Part shown: piece after piece, positions 38,390 through 46,843 of the stretch
How positions within the stretch are numbered: position 1 is the stretch's first letter
Layout: each line of letters begins with the position of its first letter
Origin: Kushneria aurantia DSM 21353
Lineage (GTDB): Bacteria > Pseudomonadota > Gammaproteobacteria > Pseudomonadales > Halomonadaceae
DNA length: 64,000 bases
Direction of reading: 5' to 3'
Assembly (NCBI RefSeq): GCF_000382245.1
Contig: NZ_KB907880.1
Coordinates: 1-64,000, forward strand
Notes under the pieces: generated by a model
Told to the model about the DNA's origin: nothing
Databases searched by the model: none
The model's input: the letters and a program-made list of their open reading frames with translations, nothing else
Translations under genes and position numbers: made by a program

Positions 38390-39920
38390 CGCCGGCCAGC
38401 CCCAGCCATCCGAAATAGACCACCACGGAGGCCGCAATCAGACCACCCAGCACCCCCAGCCGGCCGGCGATACCCCACTCAAGCCACTGCTGCCAGCCGG
38501 GTGATACCAGCAGCAACAGTGCGCCCAGTAGCGCACAGCCCACCGTCAACTGCAGCGCAAGTCGCCCCCAACCGGGCTGGAACCGCAGTACGCCGCGGCG
38601 GATCAGCCCGCGGGCCAGCAGACCGGCGTTGAGCCAGGCCGACAGCGCGGTAGCCAACGCCAGCCCGGCATGGGCCAGCGGCCACATCAGGATCAGGTTG
38701 AAGACCATATTGGCGACCATGGCGATAATGCCGATGGTGACCGGCGTTTTGGTGTCCTGGCGGGCGTAGTAGCCCGGTGCCAGCACCTTGATCAGCATGA
38801 AGGCGATCAGTCCCAGCGCATAGGCGCGCAGGCTCATCGCCGCCATATTGATGTCATGATCGGTCATCGCGCCGTAGTGGAACAGCGTGATCAAAAGCGG
38901 CTCGGCCAGCACGATCAGCGCCAACGCCGCCGGCACGCCGATCAGCAGCACGGCGCGAATGCCCCAGTCGATCATGCGCGCAAAGTGGGTCGGATCGTCG
39001 GTGGCGTGCTGGCGCGACAGCGCCGGCAGTATCACGGTGCCGATGGCCACGCCGAACACGCCCAGCGGCAGCTCCACCAGCCGGTCGGAGTAGTAGAGCC
39101 AGGAGACGCTGCCGCCCACCAGCAGTGAGGCGAGCACGGTATCCAGCAGCAGATTGATCTGCGACACCGACACGCCGAACATCGCCGGCCCCATCAGGCG
39201 CAGAATGCGGCGCACCCCCTCGTGGCGAAAGGCAGGGCGAAAGCGCGGCAGCAGGCCGATGCGGGTCAGGAAGGGAATCTGGAACAGCAGCTGGGCGATG
39301 CCGGCGATCAGCACGCCCCAGGCAAGCGACATGATCGGCACCTCGAGCAGCGGCGCCAGCCACAGCGCCGCGCCGATCATCGACAGGTTGAGCAGCACCG
39401 GCGTGAAGGCCGGCACCGCGAAGCGCCCGTAGCTGTTGAGCACGCTGCCGCTGAAGGCGGTCAGCGAAATCAGCAGCAGATAGGGAAAGGTGATCTGCAG
39501 CATTTCGGCGGTCAGCGCCAGTTTGCCGGGCTCGTCGCTGTGAAAGCCGGGGGCGAACAGCCACACCAGCCAGGGGGCACCGGCGATGGCGATTGCGGTG
39601 ATCGCCACCAGCACCACGGCCAGGCTTCCGGCGGTGGCGTCGAGCAGCTCGCGCACCTCGCACCGCTCGCGCTGGCTGGCGTACTCGGAAAGAATCGGCA
39701 CAAAGGCCTGGTTGAAGGCGCCCTCGGCGAACAGACGACGCAGAAAGTTGGGAATGCGAAAGGCAATGAAGAAGGCATCGGCGCCGCTGCCGGCGCCGAA
39801 CAGCGTAGCGATCACCACATCCCGCGCCAGTCCCAGCACGCGCGACATCATGGTCATCACCCCCACCACCAGGCCGGAGCGCAAAAGCCCGGTACCCCTG
39901 CGAATCACCTCGTCACTCAT
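38358..39920 (-). CDS. murJ: Lipid II flippase MurJ
   Basis: Flips lipid II across the inner membrane for peptidoglycan synthesis. The 520-aa MOP-superfamily protein has about 14 helices. Family hallmarks are SRVLGLARDVVIATLFGAG (26-44) with the key Arg, and FRIPNFLRRLFAEGAFNQAF (52-71). In many relatives murJ is directly followed by ribF; here a GGDEF-like gene and a two-component system lie between them. The 3' end overlaps the opposing kinase gene. Confidence 0.95.
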   Translation of the reverse strand: MSDEVIRRGTGLLRSGLVVGVMTMMSRVLGLARDVVIATLFGAGSGADAFFIAFRIPNFLRRLFAEGAFNQAFVPILSEYASQRERCEVRELLDATAGSLAVVLVAITAIAIAGAPWLVWLFAPGFHSDEPGKLALTAEMLQITFPYLLLISLTAFSGSVLNSYGRFAVPAFTPVLLNLSMIGAALWLAPLLEVPIMSLAWGVLIAGIAQLLFQIPFLTRIGLLPRFRPAFRHEGVRRILRLMGPAMFGVSVSQINLLLDTVLASLLVGGSVSWLYYSDRLVELPLGVFGVAIGTVILPALSRQHATDDPTHFARMIDWGIRAVLLIGVPAALALIVLAEPLLITLFHYGAMTDHDINMAAMSLRAYALGLIAFMLIKVLAPGYYARQDTKTPVTIGIIAMVANMVFNLILMWPLAHAGLALATALSAWLNAGLLARGLIRRGVLRFQPGWGRLALQLTVGCALLGALLLLVSPGWQQWLEWGIAGRLGVLGGLIAASVVVYFGWLGLAGVRVRHFRLRG

Positions 39921-39943
39921 GGCTCATTCACCTTTATAAGACG

Positions 39944-39969
39944 AAAAAACCGGCCTAAGCCGGTTTTTT
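39944..39969. terminator. Rho-independent terminator after rpsT
   Basis: Symmetrical AAAAAACCGGC / GCCGGTTTTTT arms (39944-39954 and 39959-39969, loop CTAA). In the leftward direction it ends rpsT, 25 bases past the stop. murJ starts just beyond and therefore needs its own promoter or read-through. Confidence 0.9.
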
Positions 39970-39994
39970 CGTTCCCTCGGGCAGGCATCCGAAG

Positions 39995-40261
39995 TCAGGC
40001 TGCCAGCGCCTTGATGCGCGCGTTGAGGCGGCTCTTGACGCGAGCGGCCCGTTTTTTGTCAAAAGCGGGCTTGTCGGCAATGCGGTCGATGACGCGCTGC
40101 GCGGTACGGAACTCGGCCATGGCAGCGGCGTGGTCGCCGGTGTTGATCGCCTTGATCACGCGCTTGACGTGAGTGCGCACCATGGAACGCTGCGAGGCGT
40201 TGTGGCGGCGGCGCTGTTCGGCCTGAAGCGCGCGCTTACGCGCCTGACGGGTATTGGCCAT
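39995..40261 (-). CDS. rpsT: 30S ribosomal protein S20
   Basis: Small-subunit protein binding 16S rRNA, 88 aa and very basic. It opens MANTRQARKRALQAEQRRR and ends with a Lys/Arg-rich helix (KKRAARVKSRLNARIKALAA), the usual S20 pattern and length. It has its own promoter and terminator. Confidence 0.97.
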   Translation of the reverse strand: MANTRQARKRALQAEQRRRHNASQRSMVRTHVKRVIKAINTGDHAAAMAEFRTAQRVIDRIADKPAFDKKRAARVKSRLNARIKALAA

Positions 40262-40341
40262 CGTCTACTCCCTGGAGTCTGGACGTTGAGAATTATCAAA
40301 AAGCGCCTCTTGAGCGGGCACCTTCATCACAAGGGTGCAGC

Positions 40342-40371
40342 ATTCTATCAGCGCCGACACGGCAATGCCAG
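40342..40371 (-). promoter_or_regulatory. Possible rpsT promoter
   Basis: TAGAAT (40342-40347) is a good -10 on the minus strand. CTGGCA (40366-40371), 18 bases upstream, is a poor -35. This implies an 80-nt leader for rpsT. Confidence 0.4.
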
Positions 40372-40392
40372 TCGCCAGCGTACGCTGAACGA

Positions 40393-41550
40393 TCAATCAG
40401 CGCCGATGATCACCATATTGTCGCGGTGGATCAGCTCCGGCGCCTCGATGTAGCCCAGCTGAGCGGCGATATCACGACTCGCGACGCCCTGAATACGGCG
40501 AGCGTCGAAGGCATCGTAGTTGACCAGCCCCTTGGCGACCGGCTCGCCGACGCTATCGACGCAGAGTACCATATCGCCGCGGCGAAACTCGCCCTCGACG
40601 GCGACCACCCCCACCGCCAGCAGGCTGGATCCCTGGCGGCGCAGCTGGCGCACCGCGCCGTCATCCAGCGTCAACCGCCCGCGCACCTGAAGCTGCCCTG
40701 CCAACCAGCGCTTGCGCGCGGTTATCGGGGCGTGATCCGGGGTCAGCAGCGTGCCGACCGACTCCCCGTCGAGCAGCCGTGACAGTACGTGCGGTTGATG
40801 GCCGCTGGCGATCAGGGTCAGCGCCCCGGAGCGCGCCGCCAGTCGCGCCGCCCGCACCTTGGTGGCCATGCCGCCACGCCCCAGCCGGCCGCCGTCACCG
40901 GCCACCACCGCCCAGCGTGGATCGTCGGCCTTGCCCTCGCCGATCAGCGCGGCTTCCGGATTGCTGCGCGGGTCGGCATCGTATAGCCCCTCCTGATCGG
41001 TCAGGATAACCAGCGCATCCGCCTCCAGCAGATTGACCACCAGCGCACCGAGGGTGTCATTGTCGCCGAAGCGAATCTCGTCGGTGACCACGGTGTCGTT
41101 TTCGTTGACGATCGGCACCACGCCGAGGCCGAGCAGGGTGCGCAGCGCCGAGCGAGCGTTGAGGTAGCGCTTGCGATTGGAAAGATCGTCATGCGTCAGC
41201 AGAATCTGGGCGGTGCGCACGCCGTGGCGAGCAAAGTGATCCTCGTAGCTGCGCACCAGCCCGGTCTGCCCCACCGCGGCGGCGGCCTGTAGATCGTGCA
41301 GCGCCGAAGGGCGCACCTGCCAGCCCAGGCGCACCATACCCTCGGCCACCGCGCCGGAGGAGACCAGCACCACCTCGACACCACGCGCGTGAAGTTCGGC
41401 AAGCTGATCGACCCATTCGCCGATCGCGCGCTCATCGAGGCCGCGACCGTCATCGGTCAGCAGCGAACTGCCGATCTTGACCACTACCCGGCGCGCACCG
41501 CTCACGGCGTCGCGGGCGGCAGCGGGTCGAGTCACCGTGGCATCCGTCAT
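40393..41550 (-). CDS. proB: Glutamate 5-kinase
   Basis: Phosphorylates glutamate in the first step of proline synthesis, a pathway also used for osmoprotection. The 385 aa comprise an amino-acid kinase domain ([14 protein letters not shown] near 22; [12 protein letters not shown] near 225) and a C-terminal PUA domain from about 280. I start at the ATG at 41550, 23 bases after obgE; the 56 upstream in-frame codons lie inside obgE. The order rplU-rpmA-obgE-proB is common in gammaproteobacteria. Confidence 0.95.
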   Translation of the reverse strand: MTDATVTRPAAARDAVSGARRVVVKIGSSLLTDDGRGLDERAIGEWVDQLAELHARGVEVVLVSSGAVAEGMVRLGWQVRPSALHDLQAAAAVGQTGLVRSYEDHFARHGVRTAQILLTHDDLSNRKRYLNARSALRTLLGLGVVPIVNENDTVVTDEIRFGDNDTLGALVVNLLEADALVILTDQEGLYDADPRSNPEAALIGEGKADDPRWAVVAGDGGRLGRGGMATKVRAARLAARSGALTLIASGHQPHVLSRLLDGESVGTLLTPDHAPITARKRWLAGQLQVRGRLTLDDGAVRQLRRQGSSLLAVGVVAVEGEFRRGDMVLCVDSVGEPVAKGLVNYDAFDARRIQGVASRDIAAQLGYIEAPELIHRDNMVIIGAD

Positions 41551-41572
41551 GGCGGTAGTTACTCCTGCTCGC

Positions 41573-42766
41573 TCAGGGGCGGTACTCGACCTCGACGTCG
41601 TGATCGTCGTCGAAGTCGTCATCATCGTCTTCATCGCGGCGCTTGCGCCCGGCCATGAAGGCCAATCGCGCCTCGGTGCGCGCCACCGCTTCCTCCTCCA
41701 TCCGGCTGCGCACAGCACGCATGCGCTCGGCGAAGGCCTCGTCTTCCTGCTCCAGCCGGCGCTGCTCGGTCAGCCAGCGGTGCACCGCCTGCACCAGTTC
41801 GTCAGTGCCCTGACCGGCAATGGCGGCGATGCGAAAGATCGGCCCCTGCCAGTCGAGGCGCTCGACGATACGCATCTCGATCGCCGCGCACTGTTCGTCG
41901 TCGAGCAGGTCGCACTTGTTGAGTACCAGCCAGCGGGGACTGTCGGCCAGCGCCGGCGAGAAACGCGCCAGTTCGTGAATGATCTTCTCCGCCGCCTCGG
42001 CCGGATCGCTCTCGTCGAAGGGCGCCAGATCGATGACATGCAGCAGCAGCCGGGTGCGGGTGAGGTGCTTGAGAAAGCGCAGGCCAAGCCCGGCGCCGTC
42101 GGCGGCGCCCTCGATCAGGCCGGGAATATCGGCCATCACGAAGTGCTCGTGGCGCCCCAGCTGCACCACACCGAGATTGGGCACCAGGGTGGTAAAGGGG
42201 TAGTCCGCTACCTTCGGCTTCGCCGCCGACACGGCACGAATCAGGGTCGACTTGCCGGCGTTGGGCATGCCCAATAGCCCCACATCGGCCATCACCTTCA
42301 TTTCAAGGCGCAGTTGACGCCGATCACCCTCGCCCGCCGGCACGCTCTGACGCGGTGCGCGGTTGGTGGAGGACTTGAAGTGGACATTGCCCATACCACG
42401 GCGCCCTCCCTGGGCGACCTTGAGCTGCTGCCCCACCTCGGTGATATCACCAATCACCTCCAGGGTATCGACATCGATCACGGTAGTGCCCACCGGCACC
42501 TGAACCAGCAGATCCTCCCCCTGACGACCGTTCATCTGGCTGCCGCGACCGGGCTGGCCGTTGGCCGCCTTGTAAAAGCGCTGAAACTTGAAATCGACCA
42601 GGGTGTTGAGCGACTCATCACCGATCAGCACAACACTGCCGCCGTGGCCACCGTCGCCGCCATCGGGGCCACCGCGCGGCACGTACTTCTCGCGGCGAAA
42701 GCTGACGCAGCCGCTGCCCCCGTTACCTGCCTCGACCGTAATCGAGGCCTCATCGACGAACTGCAT
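41573..42766 (-). CDS. obgE: GTPase Obg/CgtA
   Basis: Essential GTPase in 50S assembly and stress control. The 397 aa consist of the Gly-rich Obg fold (1-158; [16 protein letters not shown]), the G domain with G1 GMPNAGKST (near 166), G3 DIPGLIEGA and G4 NKCD, and an acidic C-terminal tail. The tail contains DDDDDFDDD near residues 380-388, a strong negative cluster consistent with known Obg tails. Confidence 0.96.
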   Translation of the reverse strand: MQFVDEASITVEAGNGGSGCVSFRREKYVPRGGPDGGDGGHGGSVVLIGDESLNTLVDFKFQRFYKAANGQPGRGSQMNGRQGEDLLVQVPVGTTVIDVDTLEVIGDITEVGQQLKVAQGGRRGMGNVHFKSSTNRAPRQSVPAGEGDRRQLRLEMKVMADVGLLGMPNAGKSTLIRAVSAAKPKVADYPFTTLVPNLGVVQLGRHEHFVMADIPGLIEGAADGAGLGLRFLKHLTRTRLLLHVIDLAPFDESDPAEAAEKIIHELARFSPALADSPRWLVLNKCDLLDDEQCAAIEMRIVERLDWQGPIFRIAAIAGQGTDELVQAVHRWLTEQRRLEQEDEAFAERMRAVRSRMEEEAVARTEARLAFMAGRKRRDEDDDDDFDDDHDVEVEYRP

Positions 42767-42807
42767 GCCACTACTCCCGGCGCTGGCCGCCCTGGCAGAT
42801 CATGGAT

Positions 42808-42833
42808 ATAAAAAAGCCCCGCCTGAGCGGGGC
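42808..42833 (-). terminator. Rho-independent terminator after rpmA
   Basis: GCCCCGC / GCGGGGC stem (42816-42822 and 42827-42833) is followed on the minus strand by a TTTTTTATA tail. It lies between rpmA and obgE and would reduce, but need not abolish, read-through into obgE. Confidence 0.88.
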
Positions 42834-42856
42834 CCTTTCATCACGGTCAAGCGCGC

Positions 42857-43114
42857 TCAGGCAGAGACGATGCTGACGTGCTTGCGCTTTTTCGGTCCCT
42901 TGACCTCGAACTTCACCGCGCCATCGCGCAGGGCGAAGAGGGTGTAGTCACGACCGACACCAACGCCTTCACCGGCGTGGAAGCGAGTGCCGCGCTGACG
43001 CACGATGATGCTGCCGGCAGACGCCTGCTGACCACCGAAGAGCTTGACGCCAAGGCGCTTGGACTGTGAGTCGCGACCGTTACGGGTACTACCTGCGGCC
43101 TTTTTATGTGCCAT
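42857..43114 (-). CDS. rpmA: 50S ribosomal protein L27
   Basis: L27 reaches the peptidyl-transferase centre through its N-terminus. The 85-aa sequence begins [16 protein letters not shown] with the usual Gly/Lys-rich N-terminus and no cleavable extension. It includes [20 protein letters not shown]. It follows rplU in the same operon. Confidence 0.97.
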   Translation of the reverse strand: MAHKKAAGSTRNGRDSQSKRLGVKLFGGQQASAGSIIVRQRGTRFHAGEGVGVGRDYTLFALRDGAVKFEVKGPKKRKHVSIVSA

Positions 43115-43180
43115 GAGGCTGCCTCCTGAAAATGCGGAAAATTGCCGGGAAAGTCCGGCGACGCCGAAAGAGCGTCCTGC

Positions 43181-43489
43181 TTATGCAGAGATTCCGGTGA
43201 TTTTGACTTCAGTGTACCACTGACGGTGGCCCTGACGCTTCATATGATGCTTGCGGCGGCGGAACTTGAGGATATGTACCTTCTCGCCGCGACCGTGCGA
43301 CACCACCTCGGCACTGACCTTCGCACCGTCGACCAGCGGCGCACCGATCTGAACATCGTCGCCGCCAACCATCAGTACCTGGTCGAAATCGAGGCTGTCG
43401 CCGGTGGCCACATCCAGCTTTTCGAGCCTGACGCGCTGGCCTTCCTGGACGCGGTACTGCTTGCCGCCGCTCTTGATAACTGCGTACAT
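43181..43489 (-). CDS. rplU: 50S ribosomal protein L21
   Basis: 23S rRNA-binding protein of 102 aa. It begins [18 protein letters not shown] and contains the C-terminal signature [16 protein letters not shown]. The ATG at 43489 has GGAG six bases upstream; an in-frame TTG four codons earlier is rejected. It is the first gene of rplU-rpmA. Confidence 0.97.
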   Translation of the reverse strand: MYAVIKSGGKQYRVQEGQRVRLEKLDVATGDSLDFDQVLMVGGDDVQIGAPLVDGAKVSAEVVSHGRGEKVHILKFRRRKHHMKRQGHRQWYTEVKITGISA

Positions 43490-43629
43490 GACTGTCTCCA
43501 ACTACTCATCCAATGGGCTGCTTCATCGACCTGTGGCAAATGGCAAACCGCAACGCGCAGGATACCGATACGGGTTCCATGCCTGCGCGCGTGCCATCTT
43601 ACAGGGAGCACGATGAGTCAAGGGCGCGG

Positions 43630-43659
43630 ATTATAAACCCGTTGCCGGCCCGGGCTCAA
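43630..43659 (-). promoter_or_regulatory. rplU promoter
   Basis: TTGAGC (43654-43659), 18 bases, TATAAT (43630-43635) on the minus strand. The implied leader of about 130 nt could hold autoregulatory structure. The gap 43490-43891 otherwise contains only this promoter and the one for ispB. Confidence 0.75.
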
Positions 43660-43742
43660 GCGCCGATGTCGTGTCCTTCTGTCGGCCATCTCCCTCGCCG
43701 CGAGCAGTCGCCGCAAAACCGGTGTGGCCTGCAACGCCAACC

Positions 43743-43771
43743 TTGAACCCCATCTCGACAGGCCCTAGCAT
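43743..43771 (+). promoter_or_regulatory. ispB promoter
   Basis: TTGAAC (43743-43748), a 17-base spacer and TAGCAT (43766-43771) on the plus strand, about 115 bases before the ispB start. Confidence 0.6.
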
Positions 43772-43891
43772 ACCGGACAACGCCAACGATCAACGCCCAG
43801 CGGGGGCCGGCCAGCACTGCCCGGCCATTCCGGCTCCCTCTCTCCTGCCGGTCCGGGCGCCCGCCTGCAGGGATAAAACCCGAGGTTCATC

Positions 43892-44881
43892 GTGAACAGC
43901 CAAGCCGTTCCATCTGCCGTCGCCAGGCCCCATGACCCTGTCATGGAGGACTTTGCCGCGGTTGATCGCACTATCCGCGCTCAACTCGCCTCTCGGGTAC
44001 CGCTGATCGAGACCATCGGCCACTACATTATCGACAGCGGCGGCAAGCGCGTGCGGCCGCTGCTGTCGCTGCTCTGCGCCCGCGCGCTGGGCTATCAGGG
44101 CGACAGGCATATTCTGCTGGCGGCACTGATCGAATTCATGCACACCTCGACGCTGCTACACGATGACGTCGTCGACGAATCCCACCTGCGCCGTGGCAGA
44201 CCCACCGCCAACGACACCTGGGGCAACGCGCCCTCGGTGCTGGTGGGCGACTTCCTCTATTCGCGCTCGTTCGAAATGATGGTCGACGTCGGCTCGATGC
44301 CGATCATGGCGATTCTCTCCCACGCCACCTCGGTAATCGCCGAGGGCGAAGTGCTGCAGCTGACCAATATCGGCAATGCCGATATCGACGAAGAGGCCTA
44401 CTTCGCTACCATTCGCGGCAAGACCGCCATGCTGTTCGAGGCCGCGTCCCACACCGGCGCGGTGGTGGCCGAAGGCAGCGATGAACAGGTCGAGGCGCTG
44501 CGCCGCTACGGCAGCTACCTGGGGCTCGCCTTTCAGTTGATCGACGATCTGCTCGACTACCAGGGCAACGCCGGCGAAATGGGCAAGAACGTCGGTGACG
44601 ACCTCGCCGAGGGCAAGCCGACCCTGCCACTGATTTACGCCATGGCGGTCGGCACCCCGGCTCAGGCGGAGACCGTACGCAGCGCGATCAGTGAAGGCGG
44701 CCTGTCGCGATTGGAGGAAGTGCTGGCCATCGTGCGCGATACCGGCGCACTCGACTACACCCGCCGGCGCGCCGTCGAGATGGTCGACCAGGCGCTGCAA
44801 CAACTGACCTGCCTGCCGCCCTCCCCCTATCGCGAGAGCCTTGAAATGCTGGTGCGTCAGGCGGTCGACCGCCACGCCTGA
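43892..44881 (+). CDS. ispB: Octaprenyl diphosphate synthase
   Basis: Makes the side chain of ubiquinone by chain elongation of farnesyl diphosphate. The 329 aa contain the first aspartate-rich motif HDDVVDESHLRRGRP (near 90) and the second, LIDDLLDYQGN (near 217). It starts with GTG at 43892, preceded by GAGG. It is divergent from rplU, the usual arrangement in gammaproteobacteria. The product length is inferred from context. Confidence 0.93.
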   Translation: MNSQAVPSAVARPHDPVMEDFAAVDRTIRAQLASRVPLIETIGHYIIDSGGKRVRPLLSLLCARALGYQGDRHILLAALIEFMHTSTLLHDDVVDESHLRRGRPTANDTWGNAPSVLVGDFLYSRSFEMMVDVGSMPIMAILSHATSVIAEGEVLQLTNIGNADIDEEAYFATIRGKTAMLFEAASHTGAVVAEGSDEQVEALRRYGSYLGLAFQLIDDLLDYQGNAGEMGKNVGDDLAEGKPTLPLIYAMAVGTPAQAETVRSAISEGGLSRLEEVLAIVRDTGALDYTRRRAVEMVDQALQQLTCLPPSPYRESLEMLVRQAVDRHA

Positions 44882-44886
44882 GAGCC

Positions 44887-44914
44887 TTGCATTACAGCGC
44901 ACAGGCCGTATAAT
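44887..44914 (+). promoter_or_regulatory. tRNA-Pro promoter
   Basis: TTGCAT (44887-44892), 16 bases, TATAAT (44909-44914), then a GC-rich discriminator GCGCCCC typical of stable RNA genes. Confidence 0.8.
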
Positions 44915-44958
44915 GCGCCCCGTCAATCAGGCACGCCAAACGGCGTTGCCATAGTAAA

Positions 44959-45035
44959 CGGAATATAGCTCAGCTTGGTAGAGCGCTGCCTTCGGGAGGC
45001 AGAGGTCGCAGGTTCGAATCCTGCTATTCCGACCA
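44959..45035 (+). tRNA. tRNA-Pro (anticodon CGG)
   Basis: A 77-base cloverleaf with acceptor stem CGGAATA/TATTCCG, D-arm GCTC..GAGC, anticodon stem CTGCC/GGCAG with loop TTCGGGA (anticodon CGG), T-arm GCAGG-TTCGAAT-CCTGC and encoded CCA. It has its own promoter and terminator. Confidence 0.96.
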
Positions 45036-45041
45036 GATTTG

Positions 45042-45080
45042 AAAACGGCCACTCTGCGAAAGCAGCGGTGGCCGTTTTTT
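45042..45080 (+). terminator. Terminator of tRNA-Pro
   Basis: AAACGGCCAC pairs with GTGGCCGTTT, enclosing a smaller CTGCGAAAGCAG hairpin, and is followed by a six-T run. Confidence 0.9.
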
Positions 45081-45138
45081 GTGTGCCTTCAATCAGGAAC
45101 CCCGGGGGCAGCGTGATGCAACAGAAGCGGCGATACCC

Positions 45139-45273
45139 GTGAAACGCGACCTCGAGAGGCGGTCGATCTTCATTGTTTACCTCGCGATCGCTCTCATCCT
45201 CGGCGTCCGGTTCGCTTTTCGCCACCCTGAAACCCATCCATTAAAAGAGATACCCGCGCGCTGCATCGGATGA
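45139..45273 (+). CDS. Possible small single-pass membrane protein (doubtful)
   Basis: A GTG-started frame of 44 codons would encode a charged N-terminus (KRDLERRS), one hydrophobic segment (IFIVYLAIALILGVRFAF) and a short tail. No convincing Shine-Dalgarno precedes it. It ends over the hicA remnant. It might be chance coding in the spacer after the tRNA; I recognise no family. Confidence 0.2.
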   Translation: MKRDLERRSIFIVYLAIALILGVRFAFRHPETHPLKEIPARCIG

Positions 45274-45386
45274 AAGCAGGGGATCGAGGAGAGACCAGGT
45301 CCGGCATCGTTACGGTGCCTCATCCGAAAAAGGATCTAAACAAGGGCCTGGCACAAGCAATCAGGAAAAGCGCCGGCCTCAAATGA
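45270..45386 (+). pseudogene. 5'-truncated hicA toxin remnant
   Basis: This 38-codon frame ends with a clear HicA C-terminus: GIVTVPHPKKDLNKG followed by LAQAIRKSAGLK and a stop, 35 bases before hicB, the normal hicA-hicB order. The first half of HicA, with the catalytic His region (GSHH), is missing. Upstream residues MKAGDRGETRS show no HicA similarity and no Shine-Dalgarno precedes the ATG. The toxin is therefore probably lost. Confidence 0.7.
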
Positions 45387-45421
45387 GACCGGACACTGCT
45401 GCCCCACTACAGGAGAGAGCC

Positions 45422-45841
45422 ATGTTGTTTCCCATTGCCATCGAACGCGGTGACGAAGATCACGCCTACGGCGTTGCCGTGCCGGATCTGCCCGGCTGCT
45501 TCTCGGCGGGTGGCACCTTCGAGGAAGCGCTGGCCAATGTTCGAGAAGCCATTGACGGCTGGCTGACGGTCGCGGTCGAGCACGGCGATCCCATCCCCGA
45601 AGCGACCAACATCGAGAACCATGTCGACGATCCCGACTACGCCGGCTGGATCTGGGCAATCGTCGACATCGACGTGACCCCCTACCTGGGCAAGAGCCAC
45701 AAGATCAACGTCACCCTCCCCGACCTGCTGCTCAAGCAGATCGACGACTTCGTGGCGACCCACGCCAGCGACAGGACCCGTTCCGGCTTTCTGTCTCGGG
45801 TCGCCATGCAAGAGCTGGCGCGGTCGAAAAAAATCGCATAA
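45422..45841 (+). CDS. hicB: HicB family antitoxin (orphan)
   Basis: The 139-aa antitoxin has an N-terminal HicB RNase-H-like domain (AYGVAVPDLPGCFSAGGTFE) and a C-terminal ribbon-helix-helix DNA-binding segment (INVTLPDLLLKQIDDFV then RSGFLSRVAMQELA). The ATG at 45422 has AGGAG seven bases upstream. It would normally neutralise HicA and repress its own operon, but only a hicA fragment remains upstream. A terminator follows. It may be kept as a regulator or as an anti-addiction remnant. Confidence 0.88.
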   Translation: MLFPIAIERGDEDHAYGVAVPDLPGCFSAGGTFEEALANVREAIDGWLTVAVEHGDPIPEATNIENHVDDPDYAGWIWAIVDIDVTPYLGKSHKINVTLPDLLLKQIDDFVATHASDRTRSGFLSRVAMQELARSKKIA

Positions 45842-45846
45842 CTCAA

Positions 45847-45882
45847 AGCGAGCCGTTACCACGAGGGCGGCTCGCTGTTTTT
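45847..45882 (+). terminator. Terminator after hicB
   Basis: AGCGAGCCG (45847-45855) and CGGCTCGCT (45868-45876), with a 12-base loop, followed by GTTTTTG. Confidence 0.85.
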
Positions 45883-45962
45883 GACGGGTAAACGCCGCGC
45901 TTTCTGCTCATGTCAATACCTGAGTGGCGGCAAAAGCGCCGGGCGTAGCGAAAGCGGACACG

Positions 45963-46829
45963 TCACCCCTCCTCCACCGGCGCCACATCCACCGACACTT
46001 CCAGTTGATGACTGCTGCCGCCGTTCATCACCCCCTTCAGCGGCGGCACGTCACCGTAGTCGCGTCCCCAGCCCAGCACCAGATGGCGAGTGCCCGGCAG
46101 CGAGCCGTTGGTGGGGTCGAGCTCCAGCCAGCCCCAGCCGGGCAGATAGAGCGCCACCCAGGCGTGAGAGGCGTCGGCTCCCACCAACCGCGGCTGGCCC
46201 GGCGGCGGCAGGGTTTCGAGGTAGCCGCTGACGTAGCGCGCCGCCAGGCCCATAGAGCGCAGCGCGCCGATCATCAGATGGGCGAAGTCCTGACAGACGC
46301 CGCGCCGCTCGACAAGTACCTCATGGATCGGCGTGGCCAGCGTCGAGAAACCGGGAGCGTAGGTGAACTCTTCGAAAATGCGGCGGTTGAGATCGCATAC
46401 CGCATCGAACAGGGCACGGCCCGGCGGAAAGCTCGGCAGGGCAAAATCGCGCAGGGCGTCGCTGCGCGCCACAAAGGGAGAGTCGAGCTGGAACTGACGC
46501 AGCTCGGGCGAATGCCGCGCCTCCTCCACCGCTGCTTCACGGGTCGGCCGATAGCTCTCCGGCGGGTCGGGGCGCGGCAGGGTTTCCACTTCGCTGACGG
46601 CGGTGACCGTCATGCTGTGGTGAATTTTCTGAATGCTGAAGGCCGTCACGCCGTTGCCGAAAAAATCCGGCCGCTGCTGACGAACCGCCGGGCGCGGCAC
46701 GATATCGATCCGACTGCCGGTAATCTGCTGCCAGTCGAGCTGACGCAGTGCCAGGCGCGCTTCGTTATGGCACAGCGAGACCGGCGCGGCGTAGTCGTAA
46801 CGGGTCATATGACGAACGCGATAGCGCAT
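45963..46829 (-). CDS. Transglutaminase-like cysteine peptidase family protein
   Basis: The 288-aa protein begins with the bacterial transglutaminase N-terminal domain (MRYRVRHMTRYDYAAPVSLCHNE region). It then has a transglutaminase core with Cys in RRGVCQDFAH (near 175), His in ADASHAWVAL (near 220) and Asp in LELDPTNGS (near 237). The full triad suggests an active protease or amidase; family members are rarely characterised. It is the last gene of a leftward operon with an ATP-grasp/alpha-E fusion and a transglutaminase/amidoligase fusion. Confidence 0.88.
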   Translation of the reverse strand: MRYRVRHMTRYDYAAPVSLCHNEARLALRQLDWQQITGSRIDIVPRPAVRQQRPDFFGNGVTAFSIQKIHHSMTVTAVSEVETLPRPDPPESYRPTREAAVEEARHSPELRQFQLDSPFVARSDALRDFALPSFPPGRALFDAVCDLNRRIFEEFTYAPGFSTLATPIHEVLVERRGVCQDFAHLMIGALRSMGLAARYVSGYLETLPPPGQPRLVGADASHAWVALYLPGWGWLELDPTNGSLPGTRHLVLGWGRDYGDVPPLKGVMNGGSSHQLEVSVDVAPVEEG

Positions 46830-46843
46830 GTAAGACCTCCCCC

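Noticed and set aside
44923-45237. 104-codon leftward frame with GFEPATSASRRQRSTKLSYI
   Set aside because: It is antisense translation of the tRNA-Pro gene, a known recurrent false protein in databases; no Shine-Dalgarno and it crosses the tRNA terminator.
45036-45421. Genomic island after tRNA-Pro with att repeat
   Set aside because: I saw no repeat of the tRNA 3' end and no integrase; the only accessory trace is the hicA remnant with hicB.
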